A DNA stretch of 64,000 nucleotides from Paucisalibacillus globulus (GCF_900184735.1 NZ_LT855388.1:1-64000), one strand, 5' to 3'; shown: positions 51,169-58,937, counted from the stretch's first letter. Numbers and translations are program-made. The notes: generated from the letters alone by a model not told the origin.

Positions 51169-51916
51169 TGGAGCAATTCCTTTCTTCCTCCATATGGCCC
51201 GATTTTTCTACTTTTGTTTTCAAGTAACGTTCATTATATTCGGAAACATCCCCCCATAATGGAACACGACCTGAAACTGTTAAACCTGCATTTTTTAAAG
51301 CGTCAAGCTTTAGTGGGTTGTTTGTAATTAAGGTTACCGGTTTAGAGCGTAGACGCTTAAGAACTTGTATCGCATCACTATAATTTCTGGAGTCATTTAC
51401 AAATCCAAGAGCTTCATTTGCTTCTACCGTGTCATAACCATTTTCCTGTAAGATATAAGCCATTGCTTTTGAGAATAAGCCGATTCCTCTACCTTCATGG
51501 TTTGCTAAATAAAAAATAGCTCCAGTCCCATGCTCCTTAATTTTGTGCATGGATTCTTTCAACTGAAATCCACAGTCACAACGTTTGCTACCAAATATGT
51601 CCCCAGTATGACAAATGGAGTGCATACGAATTAATGCATCATCATCATTTTCAAAATCTCCATAAACTAATACACTGGATTGTTGGAATTCGGCCAAGTT
51701 TTGAGAGGAAAGATTATCGATGATAGTTTGATAATCATCGGTAACATCCGTACAGTTTAGCCAGCAATACCATTTAAACTCGACAGTTTCTCCATATAAA
51801 TTAACAGGAAGGCGAATGGGCCCTACTAAATAGATAGCGCCTTCTGGTGTATTAATTGATTGAATTTTGTCCTTCAAAACAGATAGTACTTTTGATTCTA
51901 ATTTAGTTTGTTCCAT
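51161..51916 (-). CDS. ribA: GTP cyclohydrolase II RibA
   Basis: A 251-residue zinc enzyme opening GTP to diaminopyrimidine phosphate. The zinc ligands Cys102, Cys113 and Cys115 appear in I-C-H-T-G-D-I-F-G-S-K-R-C-D-C. The G-R-G-I-G-L loop is near residue 145 and N-N-P-L-K near residue 204. The N-terminal extension of about 60 residues makes it longer than E. coli RibA, and it is not fused to the RibB domain as is usual in Bacillus. First gene of a three-gene operon. No FMN riboswitch was found upstream. Confidence 0.92.
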   Translation of the reverse strand: MEQTKLESKVLSVLKDKIQSINTPEGAIYLVGPIRLPVNLYGETVEFKWYCWLNCTDVTDDYQTIIDNLSSQNLAEFQQSSVLVYGDFENDDDALIRMHSICHTGDIFGSKRCDCGFQLKESMHKIKEHGTGAIFYLANHEGRGIGLFSKAMAYILQENGYDTVEANEALGFVNDSRNYSDAIQVLKRLRSKPVTLITNNPLKLDALKNAGLTVSGRVPLWGDVSEYNERYLKTKVEKSGHMEEERNCSND

Positions 51917-52085
51917 ATTCTTACCCCTTTCATTGTCCCTAGTATAATGAAAAAGCCTAATTGCTTCAATTTATCTTTCTCGCAATTAAAGATAAATAAT
52001 CATTTGCTATTAAAATATGCTACTTATTCAACAAGGATTGTATTTTCACAAAATACTTATTGCAATATGAATACGTCCATGTTAT

Positions 52086-52107
52086 TATATCGTCATACGA
52101 TATATCG
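52086..52107. promoter_or_regulatory. palindromic operator candidate for PadR 1
   Basis: TATATCG and CGATATA flank TCATA, overlapping a second palindrome CGATATATCG. Located 44-65 nt upstream of the padR gene start, where autoregulation would be expected. Confidence 0.5.
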
Positions 52108-52150
52108 TTAGTAGATACATCGAAACGTGATATAAGTTGGTGGTGGAAAA

Positions 52151-52486
52151 ATGGCTAAAAAACCAGAATCGTTTTTACCTTTATCTCAAGCTACGTATTA
52201 TATTCTGTTGTCATTAAGGGAAGTGCGTCATGGTTATGGAATTATGCAAGATGTAGAAGAGGTAAGTAAAGGGGAAGTGAAGATCGGTCCGGGTACATTG
52301 TATGGTGCAATGGGTAAGCTAGAAAAACAGAATGTCATAGAAATGGCTACCGTACAAGATGATGACCGGCGGAAGTATTATCAACTTACTGACTTGGGAA
52401 AAGAAGTATTGTTATTAGAGTATAAAAGGTTAAAATCCTTAGTTGAGAATTCAGGTGTACTGATCAAGGAAATGGGGGAGAGATAA
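52151..52486 (+). CDS. PadR family transcriptional regulator (with DUF2812 partner)
   Basis: A 111-residue winged-helix regulator: L-S-Q-A-T-Y-Y-I-L-L-S-L at the start, R-H-G-Y-G-I-M-Q-D-V near residue 28, I-G-P-G-T-L-Y-G-A-M near residue 48, and R-K-Y-Y-Q-L-T-x-x-G near residue 78. The DUF2812 gene starts at the base after its stop, a recurrent pairing in which the membrane protein probably modulates the regulator or is its target. Ligand unknown. Confidence 0.9.
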   Translation: MAKKPESFLPLSQATYYILLSLREVRHGYGIMQDVEEVSKGEVKIGPGTLYGAMGKLEKQNVIEMATVQDDDRRKYYQLTDLGKEVLLLEYKRLKSLVENSGVLIKEMGER

Positions 52487-52996
52487 ATGACAGTGAAAAA
52501 GTTTAAGATATGGTTAGCTCCTGATATTAACAAAGAGGAAGAATGGTTAACAGAGATGTCCCAAAAAGGGTTGCATCTACAAAAGTATCGATTCTTTACC
52601 TATTACTTTGAGGAGGACCATTCTAAATCTTATACGTACCAAATCGACTTTAGACAAGGTGCTAAACAGGATTATTTTCAATTATATAAAGATGCTGGGT
52701 GGGAATATATAACAGAAGTGATTGGCGTATTTCATTACTTTCGCACAGATTCTAAAAGGCCAGATGTTCAAAAGATATACTCCGATAGCCAGTCGATTCA
52801 AGATTCCTATATTAGAATGCGAGGCTTCTATTTACTCATTTTCATTCTATTTCTAGTTTCTCAATTAGGAGTATTTACATCTTGGGGTGGATGGCCCCGT
52901 TATATTGTTATTGGTGTAGATGTCGTACTTATTCTTGTATACTTACGACTGTTCTATGTTCTTAATAAACGAATTAACTACTATAGAAAATCGTAA
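52487..52996 (+). CDS. DUF2812 membrane protein
   Basis: A 169-residue protein: a soluble N-terminal domain (residues 1-105) with K-x-K-I-W-L-A-P-D, E-E-W-L-T-E-M-S-Q-K-G and Y-x-I-D-F-R-Q typical of DUF2812, and two C-terminal transmembrane helices (about 113-131 and 138-158). The function is unknown; it almost always follows a PadR gene. The ATG directly abuts the padR stop, and GGGGGAG lies within the end of padR. Confidence 0.85.
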   Translation: MTVKKFKIWLAPDINKEEEWLTEMSQKGLHLQKYRFFTYYFEEDHSKSYTYQIDFRQGAKQDYFQLYKDAGWEYITEVIGVFHYFRTDSKRPDVQKIYSDSQSIQDSYIRMRGFYLLIFILFLVSQLGVFTSWGGWPRYIVIGVDVVLILVYLRLFYVLNKRINYYRKS

Positions 52997-53013
52997 ACAA
53001 TTAAATTTAGCAT

Positions 53014-53040
53014 AGCTCAGGGATTCCCTGGGCTTTTTAC
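53014..53040 (+). terminator. terminator of the PadR-DUF2812 unit
   Basis: AGCTCAGGGA pairs with TCCCTGGGCT (two mismatches or G-U pairs), followed by TTTTAC. Confidence 0.75.
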
Positions 53041-53126
53041 TTATGTAACTATTTTTTATAAATAGTACCTTGCATTAAATAGTAGTGTATGATAAATTAT
53101 AGCTAAAGGTATAATTTATAGAATGG

Positions 53127-53145
53127 TACTATATAATGTATAGTA
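53127..53145. promoter_or_regulatory. palindromic operator over the -10 of PadR operon 2
   Basis: TACTATA and TATAGTA flank TAATG; TATAAT (53132-53137) lies inside. A second, diverged TAGTA motif pair occurs near 53075-53090. Autoregulation by the PadR protein is inferred. Confidence 0.6.
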
Positions 53146-53178
53146 GTTAAACCTATTCCTATTAAAGAGGTGAAAGTC

Positions 53179-53502
53179 TTGAATGTACAATTTAAAAAGG
53201 GTGTATTAGAGCTTTGTGTTCTCGTTTTATTAGATAAACAAGATCGGTATGGTTATGAATTAGTTCAAAAGATTTCTGACCAAATTGCTATATCAGAGGG
53301 CTCGGTTTACCCATTACTAAGAAGGTTAACAAAAGAAGGATACTTTACTACGTATTTAAAAGAGTCTTCAGAAGGACCTTCACGAAAGTATTATGCTCTA
53401 ACTGAGGAAGGACGAACATACCTAGGTGATCTCCTAACTGATTGGGAGAAGTTCACAAATGGTGTGAATCAATTAATAAAGGAAGGTGTAAGGGATGAAT
53501 AA
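53179..53502 (+). CDS. PadR family transcriptional regulator (with DUF1700/DUF4097)
   Basis: A 107-residue winged-helix regulator beginning with the typical M-N-V-Q-F-K-K-G-V-L-E-L-C-V-L. It has Y-G-Y-E-L-V-Q-K near residue 27, I-S-E-G-S-V-Y-P-L-L-R-R-L near residue 40, and R-K-Y-Y-A-L-T-E-E-G near residue 73. TTG 53179 is preferred to GTG 53170 for its match to the family N terminus and GAGG spacing. It overlaps the DUF1700 gene and probably represses its own operon. Confidence 0.9.
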   Translation: MNVQFKKGVLELCVLVLLDKQDRYGYELVQKISDQIAISEGSVYPLLRRLTKEGYFTTYLKESSEGPSRKYYALTEEGRTYLGDLLTDWEKFTNGVNQLIKEGVRDE

Positions 53503-54055
53503 GGAACAATTCTTGGCAAAAATGAATGATGCTTTGAAGCGGCTACCTTCTACTGAACGGGAGGATATTTTACAGGACTTTAGAGAGCATTTTGAAGTTG
53601 GTTTAAGTGAAGGAAATTCAGAAGAGGAAATCGCAAAAGGACTTGGTTCACCTCATCAGATTGCTAAGGAGATGGTTGCATCGTATCGATTAGAGCAGGT
53701 GGAAGAATCTGCTTCAACAGGAAATGTACTCCGGGCAGTATGGGCGGTGATTGGGCTTGGGTTCTTTAATCTTGTTATCGTTCTCGGGCCGTTCGTGGCC
53801 TTAGCTGGGATTGTGTTTTCTGGATGGGCTGCGGGCTTAGGATTTATTTTAACTCCTATTTTGTATTTGTTAAATGTTGTAATCTATCCAGAAATATTTG
53901 CATGGTTTGATCTGTTTTTTGCTTTATTCTTGTCTGGATTAGGGATATTTATAGCGATTGGAATGTTCTATGTAACTCGCTGGTTGTTTAAGGGATTTGT
54001 GAAGTATTTGAACTTTAATGTGAGAATGGTTAAAGGAGGAATGAAGCATGCCTAA
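53495..54055 (+). CDS. DUF1700 (HAAS-type) membrane protein
   Basis: A 186-residue protein with an N-terminal helical domain of the DUF1700/HAAS type (residues 1-65: L-P-x-x-E-R-E-D-I-L-Q-D-F-R-E-H-F, then G-S-P-x-x-I-A-K-E) and three to four transmembrane helices. Usually encoded with a PadR regulator and DUF4097, and proposed to relay envelope stress; the mechanism is unproven. Its start overlaps the padR stop and its stop overlaps the DUF4097 start. Confidence 0.87.
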   Translation: MNKEQFLAKMNDALKRLPSTEREDILQDFREHFEVGLSEGNSEEEIAKGLGSPHQIAKEMVASYRLEQVEESASTGNVLRAVWAVIGLGFFNLVIVLGPFVALAGIVFSGWAAGLGFILTPILYLLNVVIYPEIFAWFDLFFALFLSGLGIFIAIGMFYVTRWLFKGFVKYLNFNVRMVKGGMKHA

Positions 54056-54857
54056 ACAAAGGCTAATGACGTTTATTGCCACAGGTTTGATTGTTGTAGG
54101 GCTGATTGGTGTTCTATTTACCTATAAGTCATCTGGTGCAGCAGAAGAAACGATGAATGAGAAAGTGATACAGAATCCGAATATAACCGATATATCAATT
54201 GAATCAGACAATGCTACAATTGAAGTTTTACCGACAACTGATGAACATATTACCGTTAAGTTTGCTGCTAAGGAGTCTAAATACAATAAATACAAATTAG
54301 AGATTGAAGAAGATGGGGATACTCTATCTGTGGAATTAAGTGAAAAACTCATTCAGTTTATTAACTTTAACTTAGACTTTGATTTTTCTGGTCCCAAAAT
54401 TACTGTTTATTTACCACATAAGCAATATGAAAAATTAATGGTTGATAATATAAACGGCAAAGTTAGTGTGAAACAAATTAATGTGGAAACTATCCATGCA
54501 AAGACAGTCAATGGCAGGATTGTAATGGAGGATTTGAATACAACAAGAACTACTGTATCCTCTGAAAATGGAAGTATAGAATTAGAATATGTTAATGGAA
54601 TCATTACGAGTGACGTAGTAAACGGTAGTACCACCTTCATTACAGATAACTTAGATCGCTCAATCGATTTAGAATCGGTTAATGGAAAAATTAAAGTAGT
54701 GACAGATCAAGAACCAACTAATGCAACAATCGAAGTCAATGTAGTCAATGGAAAAGTCGATGTTTTTGGAAATGATTCAAGAAATGCTGTAATTGGAGAT
54801 GGAGAACATAGGATTAAGTTGAAAACTGTAAATGGTAGTATTACCATTTCAAAATAA
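54048..54857 (+). CDS. DUF4097 surface adhesin-like protein
   Basis: A 269-residue protein with an N-terminal transmembrane anchor (residues 7-26) and an extracytoplasmic beta-helix made of repeated V-N-G-x-I / x-V-x-x-x-x-G-x-I units (for example D-N-I-N-G-K-V, K-T-V-N-G-R-I, V-V-N-G-K-V, K-T-V-N-G-S-I). These define DUF4097, as in LiaG and YvlB of Bacillus. It is probably part of an envelope-stress response. Last gene of the PadR-DUF1700 operon. Confidence 0.87.
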   Translation: MPKQRLMTFIATGLIVVGLIGVLFTYKSSGAAEETMNEKVIQNPNITDISIESDNATIEVLPTTDEHITVKFAAKESKYNKYKLEIEEDGDTLSVELSEKLIQFINFNLDFDFSGPKITVYLPHKQYEKLMVDNINGKVSVKQINVETIHAKTVNGRIVMEDLNTTRTTVSSENGSIELEYVNGIITSDVVNGSTTFITDNLDRSIDLESVNGKIKVVTDQEPTNATIEVNVVNGKVDVFGNDSRNAVIGDGEHRIKLKTVNGSITISK

Positions 54858-54863
54858 TTCATG

Positions 54864-54898
54864 GGGTAGAAATAATAAAATGTTTCTACCCTTTTTAT
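54864..54898 (+). terminator. terminator of the PadR-DUF1700-DUF4097 operon
   Basis: GGGTAGAAA pairs with TTTCTACCC around TAATAAAATG, followed by TTTTTA. Confidence 0.88.
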
Positions 54899-54909
54899 TT
54901 ATAACTGAA

Positions 54910-55500
54910 TTATTTATTTCTGCCCCCAACAATACCGTAAAAGAATAATTTAGTTAGGTCCTCTGTTAATGGTAAGACATGTTCATAGACATCTTTCTGT
55001 TGTAAATACTCACGAAACATCTGAATATAAACTAAGATTGCCTCATTCGAAATAGTAGGGTCAATCTTACCCTCTTCTTTAGCTTGCTCAAATAGTTTAA
55101 TCAATTCTGGAAGTGCCTTTTTAGTATAGAATTCTTCAATATAGGAGTTTTTCCCAGAAGTAAATTCCTGCATAATATAATGATAAACTTCTTCATGGAT
55201 CGAGTTAGCGGATGTTCTTTTGTTAAAAATAAACTGCTTTATCTTATCGGTGAAATCCATGTCACTCTTTACAATCTCTTCATATTCATTCCACATAAGA
55301 TCAATATAATAAGATATGACCTCATCTACTAGTTGATCCTTACTTTCAAAGTAATTATAGATTGTTACTTGTGATACAGTAGCAGCTTTTGCGATTTCAG
55401 CGACGGAAACTTTTTTAATTCCATATCTCATAAAAAGATCTAGTGCAGACTGAAGAATACTAGTCTTTTTCATTTCACTTCTTCGTTTAAAACCATCCAA
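54910..55500 (-). CDS. TetR family transcriptional regulator
   Basis: A 196-residue regulator: an N-terminal HTH with I-L-Q-S-A-L-D-L-F near residue 15, V-A-E-I-A-K-A-A-T-V-S-Q-V-T-I-Y-N-Y-F near residue 33, and a helical ligand domain after it. Divergent to an ABC exporter, whose repressor it most likely is. Starts with TTG 55500, preceded by GAGGAGG; an ATG lies 9 codons later. Confidence 0.9.
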   Translation of the reverse strand: MDGFKRRSEMKKTSILQSALDLFMRYGIKKVSVAEIAKAATVSQVTIYNYFESKDQLVDEVISYYIDLMWNEYEEIVKSDMDFTDKIKQFIFNKRTSANSIHEEVYHYIMQEFTSGKNSYIEEFYTKKALPELIKLFEQAKEEGKIDPTISNEAILVYIQMFREYLQQKDVYEHVLPLTEDLTKLFFYGIVGGRNK

Positions 55501-55526
55501 TATTGTTCACCTCCTCATTAGTTTAA

Positions 55527-55632
55527 TAAAACTTTTGAAATATAACAATTAAAATAGTTCATAAATCTCTTGCGCAATCCTTAATTTTTTTATATTATGA
55601 ACTCATAACGATAAAATATTTCAAAACTTGAA
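55527..55632. promoter_or_regulatory. divergent regulatory region with long imperfect palindrome (TetR operator candidate)
   Basis: The segment between the tetR and exporter starts reads nearly the same from both ends: CTTTTGAAATAT (about 55533) mirrors ATATTTCAAAAC (about 55615), and GTTCATAA (55557) mirrors TTATGAAC (55597). Such dyads suit dimeric TetR binding over both promoters. Which half-sites are used cannot be decided. Confidence 0.55.
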
Positions 55633-55660
55633 TTTGCTATAACTATAAGGGGGTAGGAGA

Positions 55661-56575
55661 ATGACTGTCTTAAAGGTTACGGAGTTAACAAAAAGATTTG
55701 GTAAATTTACTGCTTTAGATGGTGTGAATTTAGATGTGGATGAAGGAGAAGTCTTTGGGTTTATTGGCCCTAATGGAGCAGGTAAGTCTACAACAATCCG
55801 TATATTACTTGGAATTTTAAAGGCAACAGAAGGTGCGGCGAAGATTTTTGGAAACGATGCATGGTCTGATGCGGTAGAGATTCATAAGCGAATTGCCTAT
55901 GTTCCTGGTGATGTGAATCTTTGGCCAAATCTAACTGGTGGAGAAGTAATTGACTTATTTGGTTCTCTTCGAGGAGGAATCAATAAACAGAGACGTGATG
56001 AACTTATCAAACGATTTGACCTAGACCCATCTAAAAAATGCAGGACATATTCTAAGGGAAATCGCCAAAAAGTAGCGTTAGTTGCTGCCTTTTCTTCAGA
56101 TGCGGATTTATATATTTTGGATGAACCGACTTCGGGGCTAGATCCACTGATGGAACAAGTTTTTCAAGCATGTGTACTGGAAGCAAAAAATGCTGGGAAA
56201 AGTATTCTGTTATCGAGTCATATCTTGTCAGAAGTAGAGAAGTTATGTGACCGTGTAGGGATTATTAGACAAGGTAAAATCATTGAAACCGGTACATTAA
56301 ATGAGTTGCGCCATTTAACACGTACTAATCTATTAGTGGAAACAAAGAATCGTGTTAAAGATTTAAATGACTTCCCGGGTGTACATGAGCTAGTAGAAAA
56401 AGGTCAAACAATCTCCTTCCAGGTTGATTCGGAACAGTTGGATTCTGTTATAAAACATATTAGTCAATATGGAGTGACTAAGCTAGAAAGTGCTGCCCCA
56501 ACATTAGAAGACTTGTTTATGCAACATTATGAAAGAAAAGGAAACCCGGAAATAGGGGTAGGGGGGAGATCCTAG
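55661..56575 (+). CDS. ABC exporter ATP-binding protein
   Basis: A 304-residue ATPase of the drug/antibiotic export type: Walker A G-P-N-G-A-G-K-S-T near residue 39, a signature with a degenerate form (Y-S-K-G-N-R-Q-K, lacking the usual L-S-G-G), Walker B L-Y-I-L-D-E-P near residue 152 and the H-loop S-S-H near residue 187. A C-terminal extension of about 85 residues follows. The permease gene begins at its stop (TAGTGG), so the two form one transporter under TetR control. Substrate unknown, probably a toxic compound. Confidence 0.92.
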   Translation: MTVLKVTELTKRFGKFTALDGVNLDVDEGEVFGFIGPNGAGKSTTIRILLGILKATEGAAKIFGNDAWSDAVEIHKRIAYVPGDVNLWPNLTGGEVIDLFGSLRGGINKQRRDELIKRFDLDPSKKCRTYSKGNRQKVALVAAFSSDADLYILDEPTSGLDPLMEQVFQACVLEAKNAGKSILLSSHILSEVEKLCDRVGIIRQGKIIETGTLNELRHLTRTNLLVETKNRVKDLNDFPGVHELVEKGQTISFQVDSEQLDSVIKHISQYGVTKLESAAPTLEDLFMQHYERKGNPEIGVGGRS

Positions 56576-58176
56576 TGGCTTCCAATTCACTTTCTGGAAC
56601 AGGTCGTTTGTCTAGATTTATTTTGAGACGAGATCGAGTACGGCTTCCTTTATGGATTCTTGGCATTGTATTTTTTACTTTCATCATCCCTAGTGCCTTT
56701 CTAGATCTATATCCTTCACAAGAGGACAGAGATATCATGGCAGAAACGATGAATAACCCTGCTATGGTAGCAATGGCTGGGCCTGCAGATTTTGAGAATT
56801 ATACGATTGGGGTTATGACTGCTCATCAGATGTTAATTTTTACAGCAATTGTCGTAGGTTTAATGAGTATTTTACTTGTAACAAGACATACTCGTGCTGA
56901 TGAAGAAGATGGACGGATAGAATTGGTTCGTTCTCTGCCAGTTGGTCGTTTATCTAATCTCCATGCAACTATAATAGTCTATGTGGTTACGTTTATACTA
57001 CTAGCTTTGATTATAGGTCTTGGGTTATTTGCGTTAAATATCGAGAGTATGGATTTAGAAGGTTCCCTGCTATATGGTGCTGTGTTAGGAGCAACAGGTA
57101 TTTTCTTTACCGGTTTAACTGCTGTTTTTGCTCAAGCTTCAGAAAGTTCTAGGGGAACCATTGGATTATCCATCACAGTGTTGATATTGGCTTACCTATT
57201 ACGAGCAATTGGTGATGTTAGCAATGAGGTGCTAAGCTGGTTATCCCCATTGGGGTTGGTAACACAAACTGATGTATATTCTACCAACAATTGGTTGCCG
57301 GTAATAGTGTTATTAGGCGCAGCTTTCGTATTGGTTGTTCTGGCCAATTATCTTAATTCTGTTCGGGATATGGGAGCAGGTTTTATTCCTGCCAAACCTG
57401 GAAGAAAGTATGCAAGTACTTTTTTACAATCTCCTATTGGATTAGGTGTAAGACTTCAGCGTACTGCGATTATCTCATGGGCAATTGGAATGTTTGTTAT
57501 GGGAGCTTCGTATGGCTCTGTTCTAGGTGACCTTGAATCTTTCTTTGCGGGTAGTGAAGAATTACAGAATATGTTAGTTGCGGCTGAAGGATATACCCTA
57601 ACAGAACAGTTTTTACCAATGTTAATGATGGTAATGTCGATACTGGCTACTGTTCCAGCAGTTATGAATATAAACAAATTGTACGGGGAAGAGAAAAAGG
57701 GACGTGTAGAACATGTATTAAGCAAAGCAGTATCACGGTCAAAACTAATTTCTAGTTATCTACTAATCTCGATTGTTAATGGATTTGTCATGCTTTCATT
57801 AACAGGGATTGGCTTGTGGGCTGCTGGTACTTCAGTTGTCGAAGACGGTCTTGACTTTGGAATGGTGTACGGAGCAACCATGGTGTATTATCCGGCAGTA
57901 CTAGTTATGATTAGTCTAGCTGTTGTTCTGATAGGATGGTTTCCGAGAAGAACTAGCCTCATATGGCTATATGTATTTTATTCCTTCTTTGTCTTATATC
58001 TTGGTGGATTATTCCAGTTTTCAGAATGGGTAGGTAAACTTTCCCCATTCGGATATATCCCGCAGCTACCAATCGAGGAAATGGATTGGATAGGTAGTAT
58101 CATACTCGTATTTGTCTCAGCGGTATTAGCTGTAATTGGTATTATTGGATATTGCAGACGTGATATTCACGGGTAA
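56575..58176 (+). CDS. ABC exporter permease (large, TnrB-like)
   Basis: A 533-residue protein with about twelve transmembrane helices in two similar halves, like the putative exporters of polyketide antibiotics. The first half has E-E-D-G-R-I-E-L-V-R-S-L-P-V-G-R and the second half E-E-K-K-G-R-V-E-H-V-L-S-K-A-V-S-R, a repeated motif of this family. The start is GTG 56575, overlapping the ATPase stop, with GGGGGAG upstream. Substrate unknown. Confidence 0.88.
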   Translation: MASNSLSGTGRLSRFILRRDRVRLPLWILGIVFFTFIIPSAFLDLYPSQEDRDIMAETMNNPAMVAMAGPADFENYTIGVMTAHQMLIFTAIVVGLMSILLVTRHTRADEEDGRIELVRSLPVGRLSNLHATIIVYVVTFILLALIIGLGLFALNIESMDLEGSLLYGAVLGATGIFFTGLTAVFAQASESSRGTIGLSITVLILAYLLRAIGDVSNEVLSWLSPLGLVTQTDVYSTNNWLPVIVLLGAAFVLVVLANYLNSVRDMGAGFIPAKPGRKYASTFLQSPIGLGVRLQRTAIISWAIGMFVMGASYGSVLGDLESFFAGSEELQNMLVAAEGYTLTEQFLPMLMMVMSILATVPAVMNINKLYGEEKKGRVEHVLSKAVSRSKLISSYLLISIVNGFVMLSLTGIGLWAAGTSVVEDGLDFGMVYGATMVYYPAVLVMISLAVVLIGWFPRRTSLIWLYVFYSFFVLYLGGLFQFSEWVGKLSPFGYIPQLPIEEMDWIGSIILVFVSAVLAVIGIIGYCRRDIHG

Positions 58177-58201
58177 TGACTGCTCTGTTTCGGCTAAAAC
58201 A

Positions 58202-58210
58202 TGGTATACT
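58202..58210 (+). promoter_or_regulatory. extended -10 promoter of the bmrA leader
   Basis: TGGTATACT is an extended -10 (TGn-TATACT); the -35 position is poor. It lies 25 nt after the permease stop and about 25 nt before the leader-peptide start. Confidence 0.5.
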
Positions 58211-58234
58211 AATATAAATACATTGAGGAACAGA

Positions 58235-58276
58235 ATGGATAAACGGATACGGGGATCAGGAATCCCCCTTAGGTAA
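58235..58276 (+). CDS. 13-residue leader peptide (putative attenuator)
   Basis: ATG at 58235 is preceded by GAGGAA (58225-58230) at good spacing and encodes M-D-K-R-I-R-G-S-G-I-P-L-R followed by TAA. It is too short for any domain. Placement between a promoter and an intrinsic terminator, ahead of a multidrug exporter gene, fits ribosome-mediated attenuation as known for B. subtilis bmrB-bmrCD. The AGGTAA around its stop can pair with TTAC..ACCT at the 5' arm of the terminator, so a stalled ribosome could change folding. Inferred, not proven. Confidence 0.5.
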   Translation: MDKRIRGSGIPLR

Positions 58277-58290
58277 TGTCTCTCTTTACT

Positions 58291-58336
58291 CACCTGGTAT
58301 TTGCCCATTAATAAAAGCAAATATCAGGTGCTTTTT
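58291..58336 (+). terminator. attenuator-type terminator upstream of bmrA
   Basis: CACCTG-G-TATTTGC pairs with GCAAATA-T-CAGGTG (13 pairs, one mismatch) around a 12-nt loop, followed by CTTTTT. It lies 15 nt after the leader-peptide stop and about 600 nt before bmrA. Confidence 0.85.
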
Positions 58337-58400
58337 AAATTGCCTGTTTTCTAATAATCTGCTGTTTCATTTCGGTTAGTGTAATTTAACAAATAATAGA

Positions 58401-58823
58401 TAGAAACTTCGTGGTAACTGCTTCAAATACCATAGTTAGCGGGTATAGCGGTACAATACCGCTCCGGCAGAATACTCCGCTTTCCACGGGCCCGGCCTCA
58501 GCCTCCTCGCGGAAAGTTCGCCGCTGCGGGGTCTTCGGACACGTGCTATTCCCGTAGGAGTCTACGTATTCTGCCTGCGCTAGTTTAGTATTCTAATTAT
58601 TGTTAGTTATTGATCATGTTTTGGATTTAAGTGGTTTTATTGCCCTTAATCACTTATTACTAGCGAAGGAAATACACGGAGACTCCTGCGGGAGGAAAGG
58701 CATCGGTGAGACCCCGCAGTGCGTAAGCACGAGGAGGCTCACCAGCCGCCCGCGGAAAGCGGAGTGTATTTCTGTAGCGGGTATGTTGCGCTATCCAAAA
58801 TCCTTAGTTACCGCACAGTTTCT
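58401..58823. repeat. GC-rich inverted-repeat (MITE-like) element, copy B
   Basis: A 423-bp element with inverted ends: TAGAAACTTCGTGGTAACT at the left, AGTTACCGCACAGTTTCT at the right. Inside are two head-to-head copies of a unit of about 115 bp (ACTCCGCTTTCC...GAGCCTCCTCG...CTGCGGGGTCT...AGGAGTCT.CGTATT). The reverse complement matches copy A at 701-980. No transposase ORF. It separates the leader terminator from bmrA. Apart from it, 58337-58400 and 58824-58937 hold nothing evident. Confidence 0.82.
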
Positions 58824-58937
58824 GCAAATAGCAACATACTGTACGAAAAAAGAATGTAATTATTACTCGTACAAGAGTAAGGACAAAAAAACTAGTGAAT
58901 AATGGAAGTATCATATTAACTAATAGAAGGTGTACTA

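Noticed and set aside
51917..52150. FMN riboswitch upstream of ribA
   Set aside because: The gap lacks the conserved RFN segments and has no attenuator hairpin on the minus strand.
58600..58902. 100-codon ORF upstream of bmrA
   Set aside because: It lies largely in the GC-rich element; no ribosome binding site, and the repeat structure explains the open frame.
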